DNA of 64,000 bases from [Eubacterium] cellulosolvens LD2006 (GCF_000621585.1 NZ_JHXY01000005.1:219121-283120), one strand, 5' to 3'; numbered from the stretch's first letter, positions 30,023 through 39,459 are shown. Notes: generated from the letters alone by a model not told the origin. Program-made: numbers and translations.

Positions 30023-31033
30023 TCAAACAGCCGGATCGCTTCCGACGAATTTGGTCAGTTTATGGATGACCATCTCCGTTCCTTTTCGAATCACCTCATC
30101 CGACGCCCCTGCGATATGCGGAGTGATCGTCAGATTCGGCGCGGAAAGAAGCACACTGTCCGGCGGAAGCGGCTCCTGCTTTGCCACATCGATCGCGGCC
30201 GCGTCGATCTCGTGATTCTTTAACGCCCACGCGAGCGCTTCCTCATCGACCAGACCGCCTCTCGCCGCGTTGATGAACAGCGCATCCTTCTTCATCTGAC
30301 GGAAACGATGGTAGCTCATCATGTCCCTGTTGTCCTTAGTCACCGGACAGTGAAGCGTCACGACATCCGACGTCTCCATCAGTTCATCAAGTGACACCTT
30401 CCGCACATTGTCGGAGATGTTGCTCTCGCCGCACATCGGATCGTAAACCAGAACATCCATGCCGAAAGCATTCGCTCTCTCGGCCACGGCACGTCCGATG
30501 TGTCCGTATCCGACGATGCCGATGGTCATAGATGAAAGACTTCTTCCTCTGAGCGCCACATACGGGCTGTCTTCGCCGAATCCCCAGAGCGAGTCTCTGT
30601 ACTCATCCGGGAGATAGAAGTCCTTGCCGATCAGGGTTCCGTCGTGAACCTGCCGGTTGCTCTTCTCGATGTTTCTCGCCCAGTCGAGCATGTAGCCGAA
30701 GATAACCTCTACGACAGCGTTGGCGTTTCTTCCGACATTGTTTTCGACACGAACGCCGAGTTCCTCAGCCTTCGGAAGATCAATCACGGATTTGACGCCT
30801 CCTCTGCAGCAGACGATCAGTTTGAGCTTTTTCGCCGCCTCCAGAACATGAGCGTCTATGGTTTCAAACTCAGAAACCAGCACATCATAATCCCCGATCA
30901 CATCCGCAATTTCCTCGGATGACATCAGTTTCTTGTTTTTTCCATATCCGGCAACATCAAAATCTATATCCGGCACATTTTTTTTGATCATATCCGTGTC
31001 AAGTTCAGCCATGATCAGACCTTTGTATCCCAT
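30023..31033 (-). CDS. NAD-dependent D-2-hydroxyacid dehydrogenase
   Basis: A 336-residue enzyme of the phosphoglycerate/D-lactate dehydrogenase superfamily. It has CRGGVKSVIDLPKAEELGVRVENNVGRNANAVVEVIFG in the catalytic domain, the Rossmann motif IGIVGYGHIGRAVAERA, NAARGGLVDEEAL, and the catalytic His in TPHIAGAS. No ACT domain follows, so it is not classical SerA. In the EPS operon it may make or use a phosphorylated hydroxyacid such as a glycerate derivative that the adjacent cytidylyltransferase activates. That pairing is inference. Confidence 0.87.
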   Translation of the reverse strand: MGYKGLIMAELDTDMIKKNVPDIDFDVAGYGKNKKLMSSEEIADVIGDYDVLVSEFETIDAHVLEAAKKLKLIVCCRGGVKSVIDLPKAEELGVRVENNVGRNANAVVEVIFGYMLDWARNIEKSNRQVHDGTLIGKDFYLPDEYRDSLWGFGEDSPYVALRGRSLSSMTIGIVGYGHIGRAVAERANAFGMDVLVYDPMCGESNISDNVRKVSLDELMETSDVVTLHCPVTKDNRDMMSYHRFRQMKKDALFINAARGGLVDEEALAWALKNHEIDAAAIDVAKQEPLPPDSVLLSAPNLTITPHIAGASDEVIRKGTEMVIHKLTKFVGSDPAV

Positions 31034-31109
31034 GCTACATTATCCCCCAGTTATTTCTTCACTTCCAAAAGCAGTACATCCGCGAAGGATCCCGCAGGTT
31101 CCCGCCTCT

Positions 31110-32114
31110 TCACACGCAGACATCTATATCTTCATATGAATATAAGTATTCCGGCAGCAGTTCGGCGATGACCTTCGCCTCCTCCGCATACTGCGGGTAC
31201 CTCTCCCAGAGTCTCGTGTTTTTCATCGAAACCTCCGGTTTGAATCTCTCTTTTTTATGTGTGTGATGCTCCCCGGTAACTCCGATAAAGTCCATAACCT
31301 TCGGAACATACTCGTCATATTTATAGATCATATCCTCGAACTGCACCTGCATGCACAGATCCTCGGACACCTCGGACTGTATCTTATGTGTATCACGGAA
31401 GATCTCACTGAACTCCTCCGGCGTCTGCGGAAGGACGTGATCTCCGACATGTTTCAGGTAAATATAGACGTCCCTCGGATCCCTGTTAACAATGACGACT
31501 TTCAGATCCCTCACATAGCGGAAATATCTCGCCGGATTGGACGGTGAGAGAATTTGATCCAGAAGTACAAACTCTTTGTGATCCCTGTTCAATGTCTCAC
31601 AGAGGGCGTCCACATAATCCCTCGTGGCCTCCAAAAATTCCTCCTCGCTGATACAGACGTGTCTGGTCTTCAGCCAGGGAAAGTAGTTGTAATACGGAGG
31701 TTTCCGGATCGCCTTCGGTGAGATTTTGGCCAGCGCCCTTCGATACAGGAAATAACCTCTCCACACGGGCGCCAGCAGCCAGAGATCTCCGTGCCAGTAT
31801 CCCGGATAGGTCGTTTTGGTCAGCCGTTCCGCATACTCCCGGGAGATTTCCTCCCATTTCTTTCCGAATACTTTATGGTATATTCTGGAAGTCATCCGCA
31901 CATATTTCAAAAAGCGCTTCACCGCAAAGCCGGAATTCAGCCGGTGCGGATTTTCCAGAAGATTGTACTCCAGATCGGATACGCCGTCGGGATCCTGAAG
32001 CATCCGTGCCTCCACTTCATAAGCCCCCTGCGACACATTATCAAATTCACGGAGAAGATCGTCGATCACTCCCGCTCCTGTCGCGTGAAAGCCGACACAA
32101 GATATTTTCTTCAT
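31110..32114 (-). CDS. Sulfotransferase-like protein
   Basis: A 334-residue soluble protein. KKISCVGFHATGAGVIDDLL resembles the 5'-phosphosulfate (P) loop at the N-terminus, though the usual KSGTT is replaced. VVIVNRDPRDVYIYLKHVGDH matches the 3'-phosphate-binding motif RDPRDV of PAPS-dependent sulfotransferases, and QVQFEDMIYKYDEYVPKVMDFIGV is the typical C-terminal element. It would sulfate a sugar of the exopolysaccharide. Sulfated capsules are unusual for gut Firmicutes, so the activity needs care. It lies 6 bp downstream of a radical SAM gene. Confidence 0.75.
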   Translation of the reverse strand: MKKISCVGFHATGAGVIDDLLREFDNVSQGAYEVEARMLQDPDGVSDLEYNLLENPHRLNSGFAVKRFLKYVRMTSRIYHKVFGKKWEEISREYAERLTKTTYPGYWHGDLWLLAPVWRGYFLYRRALAKISPKAIRKPPYYNYFPWLKTRHVCISEEEFLEATRDYVDALCETLNRDHKEFVLLDQILSPSNPARYFRYVRDLKVVIVNRDPRDVYIYLKHVGDHVLPQTPEEFSEIFRDTHKIQSEVSEDLCMQVQFEDMIYKYDEYVPKVMDFIGVTGEHHTHKKERFKPEVSMKNTRLWERYPQYAEEAKVIAELLPEYLYSYEDIDVCV

Positions 32115-32120
32115 AGTTCT

Positions 32121-33305
32121 CTACCCTTCGTTCGAACCAAGCTGTCTTCGGATGTCGGCGTCGACAATATCCTCACCGCTTTTGCTTTTCAGCATCTCGT
32201 TTGAGGCCTCGCTCAGTCCGTTGCTGATCTTCAATGTGCGGTCACAGGTACTGCAGCGGTCAAGCTCCTCTTTTGTCACCTTTCCATCCCTATAATCACA
32301 GCAGATTTTGTTCTCATACATGCTGTACGGTTTTCCTGAGAACAGCGCCTTCGCCTTGTGTTTCGCTACCCACAGAGCAGGCGTCGCGATATATTTGTGC
32401 ATTGCCGGAGAAACCGAACCGATCATCCAGCAATTTCTGTCGCAGTGTCTCACCTTTGCGCGCACGCGCTCGGCCTCCGGACTGTTCCAGAGTTCTTCCC
32501 AGCTCTGCATGTTCAGGTTGCCCATCACTTCTTTTTCTTTCGTTCCGTTACACGGCATGACATCGCCGTAGGGATCGATAAAGAAGGTGTCAAAACTCAT
32601 ATCACACGGAAGCAGACGCTTCTGCCCGTAGATATAATTGATCAGACCGTGATTGAAATACGCACGGAACCACTTCTTCGGACTGTTCGAGCGGAGCAGC
32701 TCATTGACGAGGTTCTCGAAATTTCCGGCAACCATCGGCCGGTCATGAATGATATTCTTCGCCTCTACAAAATAGAAACTGTTGTGAAGAGAGGCTGTCG
32801 CGAACTCCATGCCCATCTCGTCCGAGAGGCGGTACAGCGGCACCAGATCCTTCGCGTTCCTGTCCTGAACCGTCATGCCGAAGCCGACGTCTTTCATTCC
32901 CATCTCGCGAAGTTTCTTCAGCGTCTGATACCCTCTCTGGTAACCGTTCTGCAGACCGCGGATCTCATTGTTCGTGTCCTCGAGTCCCTCGATCGAAATC
33001 CGGATGCCGATATTCGGAAATTCCTTTGCCAGATCAAGGATTCTGTCCGTAAAGAAACCGTTCGTCGAGATAACGATGCGGTCACTCTTCTTGTAAAGTT
33101 CACGCACGATCTCCTTCAGATCCTGCCGGATAAAAGGCTCCCCGCCGGTGATGTTCGTGAAATACATCTTCGGAAGCTTCCGGATCGTCTCAATAGATAT
33201 CTCCTCTTCGGGTTTTGACGGTGCCTTGTACCGGTTACACATCGTACATCTCGCATTGCATCGATAGGTTACAATGACTGTGCCATTCAGTTTTTTCTCA
33301 CGCAT
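32121..33305 (-). CDS. Radical SAM/SPASM protein in EPS operon
   Basis: A 394-residue radical SAM enzyme. The cluster-binding motif is YRCNARCTMCNRY (Cx3Cx2C, near residues 15-22). The GGEP-like motif is ITGGEPFIRQDL. A SPASM region in the C-terminal third has Cys residues (LLPCDMSFDTFFIDPYGDVMPCNGT and later CDRNCW) and a further Cys set (CCDYRD, CSTC). No RiPP precursor is adjacent, so it more likely modifies a sugar or a lipid-linked intermediate, or acts as an EPS-associated MoaA-like enzyme. It ends 6 bp before the sulfotransferase gene and begins 2 bp after the GT4 stop. Confidence 0.88.
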   Translation of the reverse strand: MREKKLNGTVIVTYRCNARCTMCNRYKAPSKPEEEISIETIRKLPKMYFTNITGGEPFIRQDLKEIVRELYKKSDRIVISTNGFFTDRILDLAKEFPNIGIRISIEGLEDTNNEIRGLQNGYQRGYQTLKKLREMGMKDVGFGMTVQDRNAKDLVPLYRLSDEMGMEFATASLHNSFYFVEAKNIIHDRPMVAGNFENLVNELLRSNSPKKWFRAYFNHGLINYIYGQKRLLPCDMSFDTFFIDPYGDVMPCNGTKEKEVMGNLNMQSWEELWNSPEAERVRAKVRHCDRNCWMIGSVSPAMHKYIATPALWVAKHKAKALFSGKPYSMYENKICCDYRDGKVTKEELDRCSTCDRTLKISNGLSEASNEMLKSKSGEDIVDADIRRQLGSNEG

Positions 33306-33307
33306 AT

Positions 33308-34525
33308 TTATGCCCCGCTATCTGTCCCCTCATAAATCGGAACAAGTTTGTTGTAGTATTCTTCCACCGAATCGAATGCGTCTCCCGAGCACGCGGCGGT
33401 GTATTTCAAAAGAAGTTCTCTGTCCTCCCACAGTCTCCGGACCTTTTCGGAGAGTTCCAGGGCGTTTCCGCTTTCGAACAGTTCGCCGTTTTCCCCCTCC
33501 CGGATCAGCTCCGGAATTCCGCCGATTCTCGCACCGAGCACCGGCGTGCCGAACATCTGACTCTCCATGACAGAGAACGGACAGTTCTCGTACCATTCCG
33601 ACGGATAAATGGAAAATCTCGCCTCACGGATCAGTTTCGCCAGTTCCTCTCCGCTTTGAAAGCCCACGTTCCGGATATTTGCAATCCCGTCGACGCGCTC
33701 TTCCAACGGTCCCTTGCCCGCAAAGACAAACGGAATATCCTGCAATTCCCGGCAGACATCCAGAAGTGTTCCGATGCCCTTCTCCTCCGAATACCGGCCA
33801 AAATACAGGACGTAGTCCTTTTTCTCCGCGCTTCGGTTTTCGACCTTCCGGACGAAATTGTGTAACGCAACCGTCTTGTCTTTGAACAGAGGATCCGAAT
33901 CAAACATGCCCTTCAGGAACTCCGAACAGCAGATGATCCGATCAAAATACCGGTAGGTTTTTCTCACTTTCCAGTACGCGGCCTCCATCGTACCGATCGC
34001 GCTCCTCGCGGCGGAGCCGTGAATACATCTGCCCTTCAGACAGTTCAGATAATGTCCTCCGAGACATTTTTCGCAGTTTTCCCGCGTATTCGGATTGTTC
34101 ATCATATGGTTCGGACAGACGAGCTGATAGTCGTGTGCCGTAAAAATAATCCTGCAGAAATGTCCGGTCTGTTTTCTCCACCTGACAATTTCAAGCAGGA
34201 TACTCGGTGTTAACTGATAATTAAAATTATTCACATGACACACATCCGGACAAAAGGCATCCAGTTCTTCCCGGATCTTTCTTCTCGCCTCTGCCGAATA
34301 GATGATCCGGAACGGATACGTGAGTTTCGTCAGCGCACTGCCGCCGTGAAAATCCATGTCGGACGTATACGCCTCCGCGCGATTGCTCACGCAGCGACCC
34401 TCATGTTCCATTCCGAAGTACTCCACCTCGTGTCCCATTGCCTTCAGATAATCGCCGAGACGAAAGATATATGTCTCCGATCCCCCGTTCGGATAGAGGA
34501 ACTTGTTGATCATCAATACTTTCAT
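33308..34525 (-). CDS. GT4 family glycosyltransferase
   Basis: A 405-residue GT-B fold transferase. The N-terminal acceptor domain starts MKVLMINKFLYPNGGSETYIFRLGDYL. The C-terminal donor domain has YFGRYSEEKGIGTLLD and the conserved E-x7-E region SVMESQMFGTPVLGARIGGIPELIREGENG. A Cys-rich insertion occurs at about 145-165 (NCEKCLGGHYLNCLKGRCIHG). It adds a sugar to the repeat unit after the priming step encoded just upstream. Confidence 0.93.
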   Translation of the reverse strand: MKVLMINKFLYPNGGSETYIFRLGDYLKAMGHEVEYFGMEHEGRCVSNRAEAYTSDMDFHGGSALTKLTYPFRIIYSAEARRKIREELDAFCPDVCHVNNFNYQLTPSILLEIVRWRKQTGHFCRIIFTAHDYQLVCPNHMMNNPNTRENCEKCLGGHYLNCLKGRCIHGSAARSAIGTMEAAYWKVRKTYRYFDRIICCSEFLKGMFDSDPLFKDKTVALHNFVRKVENRSAEKKDYVLYFGRYSEEKGIGTLLDVCRELQDIPFVFAGKGPLEERVDGIANIRNVGFQSGEELAKLIREARFSIYPSEWYENCPFSVMESQMFGTPVLGARIGGIPELIREGENGELFESGNALELSEKVRRLWEDRELLLKYTAACSGDAFDSVEEYYNKLVPIYEGTDSGA

Positions 34526-34531
34526 AAAAAC

Positions 34532-35989
34532 TTATTCACTGCCCTTCGCCTCAAATACAGCCGCCACCGTCCGAAACAGAATCTGTACATCGAACAGAAA
34601 CGACCATCGATCGATATATTCGAGATCAAGCTTGACCACATCTTCGAAATCTGTAATCTCCGATCTCCCGCTCACCTGCCAGAGACCTGTAATCCCGGGT
34701 TTCAGACTCAGTCTTCGCTTGTGATGATTCTCATACATTTCAAATTCGCCGACCGTCGGCGGTCTGGTTCCGACCAGCGACATATCTCCCATCAACACAT
34801 TGAAAAACTGCGGAAACTCGTCCAGACTGGTCTTTCGTATGAATTTTCCGACCTTCGTAATTCTCGGATCATCCTTCATCTTGAACATCAGTCCATCCAT
34901 CTCATTGTGCTTCATGAGCTCTTTCTTCCGCTCCTCGGCGTCCTGGTACATGGAACGGAATTTATACATCGTGAAGCGTCGTCCGTTCCTGCCGACTCTC
35001 TGCTGTTTAAAGATCACAGGTCCCGGATCTTCAATATAGATGGCCGGCGCCACGAACAGACCGACGATCAGACAGCAGATACAGCCCACCAGACCTCCGA
35101 GGATATCGAGGATTCTCTTCATGACAAAATCCGTATCACTGAACACCCGCGGAGAAAAACGGAGCACATGGTACTTTGAGAAGTTCTCCATTCTCGCTTC
35201 CTCAACACCCAGAGAAAACGTATTGATCGTCAGGAACGAATCGATTCCCATACTCTCAAGGCGCTCGATCAGCTGACTGATCTGCTCATTGTCGCTGTCC
35301 GGAAGGCTCATGAACACTTCATCGACGACGCCCCTTTTCAGAAACTCGTCAAAGTCCCTGTACCTCTCGTCAATCACAGCGCGCCCATTCGAATCGTAGC
35401 AGATTCTGAAAAATCCGTTCTCTTTCCGATCCGCGATCATCAGACCCGTGATTTCATAATCCAGGTCAAATTCCTCCAGAATCCTGTTCATGACAAACCT
35501 GTAATTGGAACGGTTCGCAACGATCACCAGCTTCTTTCTGCACCGTTTCAGATAATTTCTGAAAAGGCGGTCCGCAATCAGGTGTCCCAGAATCATCATA
35601 AAGGTATCCATGACCGCGAAGGAAATCACGAAACCTCTCGATATTTTGGATTCCGTGTGAATCAGATACACAATCACGATCAGCAGAAGCGTGAGCATGG
35701 CGTTGTCAAGAAGCGCATTCCGCATCAGACTGAAGATCGTTCGGCTGCTGTTTTTCTCCTTCCTGTCCGCCATGAAAATATTCATGACCGCATAGGCGAG
35801 AATAAACAGCAGAAGTGTCCCCCACAGGCTGAAGTCGCCGGAGAGCGGAGACCGGAACCATCCGAAACGCAATCTGACGCACAGCAGATAGGATGTGGTC
35901 ATACACATGATATCTACAATTATTCCTATGATTTTCTTTTGCAAATCCCCCACCACCAGTTTCTTGGTACCGGATGCACCGACCCCCAT
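34532..35989 (-). CDS. Polyprenyl-phosphate sugar-1-phosphate transferase (EPS priming)
   Basis: A 485-residue WbaP/WcaJ-type initiating transferase. Four or so N-terminal helices are followed by a CoA-binding-like cytosolic domain and the C-terminal catalytic Bac_transf domain (about 285-485), with KRILDILGGLVGC, PVIFKQQRVGRNGRRFTMYKFRSM, MFKMKDDPRITKVGKFIRKTSLDEFPQFFNVLMGDMSLVGTRP and LKPGITGLWQVSGRSEI. It starts exopolysaccharide synthesis by attaching a sugar phosphate to undecaprenyl phosphate at the membrane. GGGAGGATG precedes the start. Confidence 0.95.
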   Translation of the reverse strand: MGVGASGTKKLVVGDLQKKIIGIIVDIMCMTTSYLLCVRLRFGWFRSPLSGDFSLWGTLLLFILAYAVMNIFMADRKEKNSSRTIFSLMRNALLDNAMLTLLLIVIVYLIHTESKISRGFVISFAVMDTFMMILGHLIADRLFRNYLKRCRKKLVIVANRSNYRFVMNRILEEFDLDYEITGLMIADRKENGFFRICYDSNGRAVIDERYRDFDEFLKRGVVDEVFMSLPDSDNEQISQLIERLESMGIDSFLTINTFSLGVEEARMENFSKYHVLRFSPRVFSDTDFVMKRILDILGGLVGCICCLIVGLFVAPAIYIEDPGPVIFKQQRVGRNGRRFTMYKFRSMYQDAEERKKELMKHNEMDGLMFKMKDDPRITKVGKFIRKTSLDEFPQFFNVLMGDMSLVGTRPPTVGEFEMYENHHKRRLSLKPGITGLWQVSGRSEITDFEDVVKLDLEYIDRWSFLFDVQILFRTVAAVFEAKGSE

Positions 35990-36101
35990 CGGTACATCCT
36001 CCCGTTTTTATCATATTACCTTCCCGCGCGCATTGGCTTTCCCATGCTTCATCCGCAGGGATTCCATAAACACAGGCGTGACACAACTCTCTTCGCGCCG
36101 A

Positions 36102-36908
36102 TTACCTGACGAATACGGCAAGCGTCGCTGTATTAGACTGATTTCCGTCAACGTCGACCACATAAATCTCCAGTCTGTAGACACCTGTCTCCTGGTTGTT
36201 CACCTGGCCCTTGACCGTCACGCGCTTTGCCAGCTCCGATTCCGAATCCGTCTCATCCTTGAGCGTCGCAATATACAGAAGCGGATCAAAATCCTGCTCC
36301 AGTCCAATCTGAACAGCGTACTGCTTCAGATAAAGCCTCGGCGCGTTGTTATCCAGAAGCTTAATCGACTCATCATTGGCTTTCGCACCTTCCTCATGAG
36401 CAGCTTTCACGTCGTCAGCCATTCCCTCTGTGAGTGAGGAGGAAACTACCTTTTCTGTCGAAGACGAAACCACCGCCTCTTCGCCATTTGCGGAGGATGA
36501 AGATACCGTCTTCCCGGTATCTTTTCCGCTCTTCTCCTTTTTCTGTGCCTCTTCGGCCTCATCGGAGCTCTTCGCGTCCGCGATATAATTCACTCTTCTC
36601 GTTCTCCGGACCACATTATTGCTTCTGTCTTTTGCGACATAGACAACCATCGCTGTCTGATTGTCGTCGGACGGAAGGACATCGGTTACACGGAGTGTGT
36701 TTGTCACATCCCCGTCTTTGCTGTCGAGCGCGATCACGCCGTCCATGAGAACCGTCTGATCCGTACCGGCTTCATACGTGATTTCATCAGACGGAAATGT
36801 GATTTCCGGACATCTTCTGTCCTGCTTTACATAGATCATTCCGTTTCCGGCAATAAGAAGAGAAAGTACGATCAGTCCGAAAATAATAAATTTCTTTGTC
36901 TCACTCAT
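36102..36908 (-). CDS. Membrane-anchored protein with Ig-like (DUF5011-like) domain
   Basis: A 268-residue protein with one N-terminal transmembrane helix (FIIFGLIVLSLLIAGNGMIYV), then an extracellular Ig-like segment (CPEITFPSDEITYEAGTDQTVLMDGVIALDSKDGDVTNTLRVTD) of the DUF5011/HYR type, a charged Ser-rich linker, and a second beta-rich region ending VDVDGNQSNTATLAVFVR. Its start overlaps the BY-kinase stop (ATGA). It may be an accessory surface protein of the EPS machine. No catalytic motif is seen. Confidence 0.75.
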   Translation of the reverse strand: MSETKKFIIFGLIVLSLLIAGNGMIYVKQDRRCPEITFPSDEITYEAGTDQTVLMDGVIALDSKDGDVTNTLRVTDVLPSDDNQTAMVVYVAKDRSNNVVRRTRRVNYIADAKSSDEAEEAQKKEKSGKDTGKTVSSSSANGEEAVVSSSTEKVVSSSLTEGMADDVKAAHEEGAKANDESIKLLDNNAPRLYLKQYAVQIGLEQDFDPLLYIATLKDETDSESELAKRVTVKGQVNNQETGVYRLEIYVVDVDGNQSNTATLAVFVR

Positions 36909-37693
36909 TTCTTCTTCCTCTTCTTATCTTTCTCGCTTTTTGTTTTCTTTCCGTCTTTACTGTCGTCCGATGCGGCGTAATATCCGTAGTGTCCGTAGTA
37001 TTTTCCGTAGCGGCCGTACTTGCCGTAGCGGCCATAACGGCCGTAGCGGCCATAACGCTCATTCTCCTGACTCGCCTTGTTCAGCACACAGCCGAGAATG
37101 GGACAGTTTGCTCTCTCAAGCTGATCCTTTACATCCATGGCAAACCGGCGGCTGACCTCCTCTGCGGCGATGACGAGAATGGAACCGTCGCAATATCCCG
37201 CAATGACCGCACTGTCAATGACCGAACCGAGCGGCGGTGTATCAATGATGATATAATCAAAAACCTTTCGAAGGCTGTCCAGCATCGAGTGGAAAATTTT
37301 TCCTCCGAGAAGCTCTGTCGGGTTCGGCGGGAAAGGTCCCGAATAGATCATAAAGAAATTCGGGATATCTGTCGCGTACACGACATCCACACCGTCACAC
37401 TGTCCGGAAAGCGCATGGGCAAGTCCCTTGATCTGCTTGCCGGATACACCGGTACGTCCTACAAGTACCGACTTTCTCATATCCGCGTCGATCAGCAGTG
37501 TTCTCTTTCCACTCTGAGCAAGAGAAATCGCAAGCTGCATGGATACGGTACTCTTACCTTCGTTCTCCGAACAGCTGGTTACATCTATTACTTTTTTCTC
37601 CGGACCGCTGAACAGGAAGTTCGCGCGGAGTGTTTTATACGCCTCACGGGTGAAATAATCCTGATCCGGCTGTTTAATCTTAATTACATCCAT
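36905..37693 (-). CDS. BY-type tyrosine kinase (CpsD/CapB) with Tyr-Gly-Arg repeat tail
   Basis: A 262-residue bacterial tyrosine kinase that controls EPS export and polymerisation. Walker A is SCSENEGKSTVSMQLAI, Walker A' is LLIDADMRKS, and Walker B is YIIIDTPPLGSVIDSAV. The C-terminus holds an unusually regular run of RYGRYGRYGRYGKYGRYGKYY followed by HYGYY, the autophosphorylation cluster, then a Lys-rich end. It works with the membrane activator encoded upstream, 3 bp away, and is dephosphorylated by the PHP phosphatase at the operon start. Confidence 0.95.
   Translation of the reverse strand: MDVIKIKQPDQDYFTREAYKTLRANFLFSGPEKKVIDVTSCSENEGKSTVSMQLAISLAQSGKRTLLIDADMRKSVLVGRTGVSGKQIKGLAHALSGQCDGVDVVYATDIPNFFMIYSGPFPPNPTELLGGKIFHSMLDSLRKVFDYIIIDTPPLGSVIDSAVIAGYCDGSILVIAAEEVSRRFAMDVKDQLERANCPILGCVLNKASQENERYGRYGRYGRYGKYGRYGKYYGHYGYYAASDDSKDGKKTKSEKDKKRKKK
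36972..37062 (-). repeat. 9-bp tandem repeats encoding the Tyr cluster
   Basis: Near-perfect 9-bp units (CGGCCGTAG / CGGCCATAA on the plus strand) within the BY-kinase gene, encoding R/K-Y-G triplets. Copy-number change would stay in frame. Confidence 0.75.
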
Positions 37694-37696
37694 CTC

Positions 37697-38446
37697 TTAC
37701 CTTCTCCTTCCGATATGTAAAAATCTGTGTCTCTTATTTCTCTTGACACCTTCGGCCAGCGGAATAACACCCAGTGCGCTGATTTCCAGATATTTCTGAA
37801 TATCTCCGGCATTCTTAATCGTATCATCCGCAAGATTGAAAATGATGACCGCGGCAATCGCAAGGAACGCGCCGAAAATTCCTCCGAGGATTCCGTTCCT
37901 CCTGGGATTCGGGCCCGATTTCGCCATCGGAATACTTGCCTCGTCGACGACGTTCACAGCCTCCGCATTCATAACGGTCGTGATATGTTTTGCAGCCTCC
38001 TCGCGGACACAGTTCGCAATATCACAGGCCCTGAAAGGATCAGCGTCCGTGATGAAGATTGTAATCACACGCGTATTGTCCGCCACACTGACACGGATCA
38101 TGCTCCGAATGGCTCCCGGCGAGATGTAACCGCCGACCGTGTTCTTCATCGTCAGTCTGGCAGAAACCGCCTCCGTAACCTCGCGGCTCTGAATCAGCTC
38201 GACGTAGTCCTTTGTCAGTGTAGCACCGGCCTGCAGATCCGAGTTCAATGATCCCGTACTGCTCTTCGGCATTACATACAGCTTTGTCGACGACGTGTAA
38301 TACGGCGCGTACTTCGCATTCACATACAGCACATTCGCGAACAAGAAGATCGCGCTGGTGATAATGATGACCGGCAGCTTCGTGAACAGCAGGTGCATGA
38401 TCGCGCCGAGGTCAATCTCAATCTGAGCATTTTTTCTGTTTTCCAT
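37697..38446 (-). CDS. Wzz/YveK-type chain-length and kinase-activator protein
   Basis: A 249-residue polysaccharide co-polymerase. It has two transmembrane helices (about 20-40, PVIIITSAIFLFANVLYVNA, and about 190-210, GILGGIFGAFLAIAAVIIFNL) flanking an extracellular domain, with the PxxP-type motif SGPNPRRN before helix 2. It is the membrane half of a split BY-kinase, activating the CpsD-type kinase encoded 3 bp downstream. Confidence 0.93.
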   Translation of the reverse strand: MENRKNAQIEIDLGAIMHLLFTKLPVIIITSAIFLFANVLYVNAKYAPYYTSSTKLYVMPKSSTGSLNSDLQAGATLTKDYVELIQSREVTEAVSARLTMKNTVGGYISPGAIRSMIRVSVADNTRVITIFITDADPFRACDIANCVREEAAKHITTVMNAEAVNVVDEASIPMAKSGPNPRRNGILGGIFGAFLAIAAVIIFNLADDTIKNAGDIQKYLEISALGVIPLAEGVKRNKRHRFLHIGRRR

Positions 38447-38486
38447 TCCCCAATTCTCCTGACACTATATAGTTTTTTATTTCCGG

Positions 38487-39212
38487 TTACTGAACCGCTT
38501 CATCCAGAATCCTCTGCGGATTCTCACGGAAGATATGATCCACGTAACCGTCCCCGGCTTTCTTTCTCAACAGCCGGATCACCTCACCCATCCTGGGCTT
38601 GCGTTCTTTCATATTATGAGCATCACTGCCGATAAAATCGACGAGATCCTCTTTGATGAGTTTCCTGCAGAATTTCTTTGCAGAACGTCCGTCTTCCCCC
38701 AGTACGGCGTCCGCATTGATCTGGATCCCGGCCCCCATGCGCCGCAGATAATCAATCAGATCAAAATCCTTTTCCAGAGCAGGATACCTCTCGATGTGCG
38801 CGATGATCGGCTGATAGCCGAGGCTCAGGGCCACATACACCCTCTCCTTGATGTATGCCGCGCTGTCGGCTCCGGAAAACTCCAGAAGCACATGTTGCGT
38901 ATCCGCGATCCGCAGCTGCGGCCGCGCTCTTAATTCCTCCTCCATTTCCATATTGACATGGTACTCACACCCAAGATATAAGTTCATCCCCGGAATTTCA
39001 TCCCGAACCTGTTCTTTCAAATACAGGTAATTCTCCCGGATTTTTTCCTCCGGCGTCTCAAACATTCCCACCCTGTAATGAGGGGTAAGAATGATGTTTC
39101 CGATCCCGTCTTTGTATTCTTTTTTCAGAATATTCAAGGATATCTCTATATTTTTCGCTCCGTCATCAACATCCGGGATGATATGACAGTGCATATCAAA
39201 ATAATCACTCAT
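38487..39212 (-). CDS. CpsB/YwqE-type PHP-domain protein tyrosine phosphatase
   Basis: A 241-residue metal-dependent phosphatase. The PHP motifs are MHCHIIPDVDDGAKN, LTPHY, YLGCEYHVN, PIIAHIERYP and FIGSDAHN. Family members dephosphorylate the tyrosine cluster of the cognate BY-kinase. It is the first gene of the EPS operon, with a consensus promoter about 80 nt upstream. Confidence 0.94.
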   Translation of the reverse strand: MSDYFDMHCHIIPDVDDGAKNIEISLNILKKEYKDGIGNIILTPHYRVGMFETPEEKIRENYLYLKEQVRDEIPGMNLYLGCEYHVNMEMEEELRARPQLRIADTQHVLLEFSGADSAAYIKERVYVALSLGYQPIIAHIERYPALEKDFDLIDYLRRMGAGIQINADAVLGEDGRSAKKFCRKLIKEDLVDFIGSDAHNMKERKPRMGEVIRLLRKKAGDGYVDHIFRENPQRILDEAVQ

Positions 39213-39292
39213 GTTCCATCACCCAATTACCAACTTTCGCCGTTCATTTTCATATCAAATATTTTATATTTTTCAAAATTTCTCACAATTTG

Positions 39293-39321
39293 ATTATAGC
39301 TCTACATGGCAGATTTTTCAA
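39293..39321 (-). promoter_or_regulatory. Sigma-A promoter of the EPS operon
   Basis: Minus strand TTGAAA (39316-39321), 17 bp, TATAAT (39293-39298). Predicted start near 39286, about 75 nt before the phosphatase ATG. The surrounding 340-bp gap is very AT-rich. Confidence 0.8.
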
Positions 39322-39459
39322 TTATTATTGCATCAAATCTGCTTATTTTATATATAAATACAACAATACAACGCTTTTCGTACGTTCCGAGGTGAAATAT
39401 CGTATATTTCGCAATTTTATAATACAATTTTTCATCAAAAAGGCCTTACAAGAAAACCA

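Noticed and set aside
36972..37062. CRISPR-like or microsatellite array
   Set aside because: The units are 9 bp, contiguous and in frame within the BY-kinase gene. They have no spacers.
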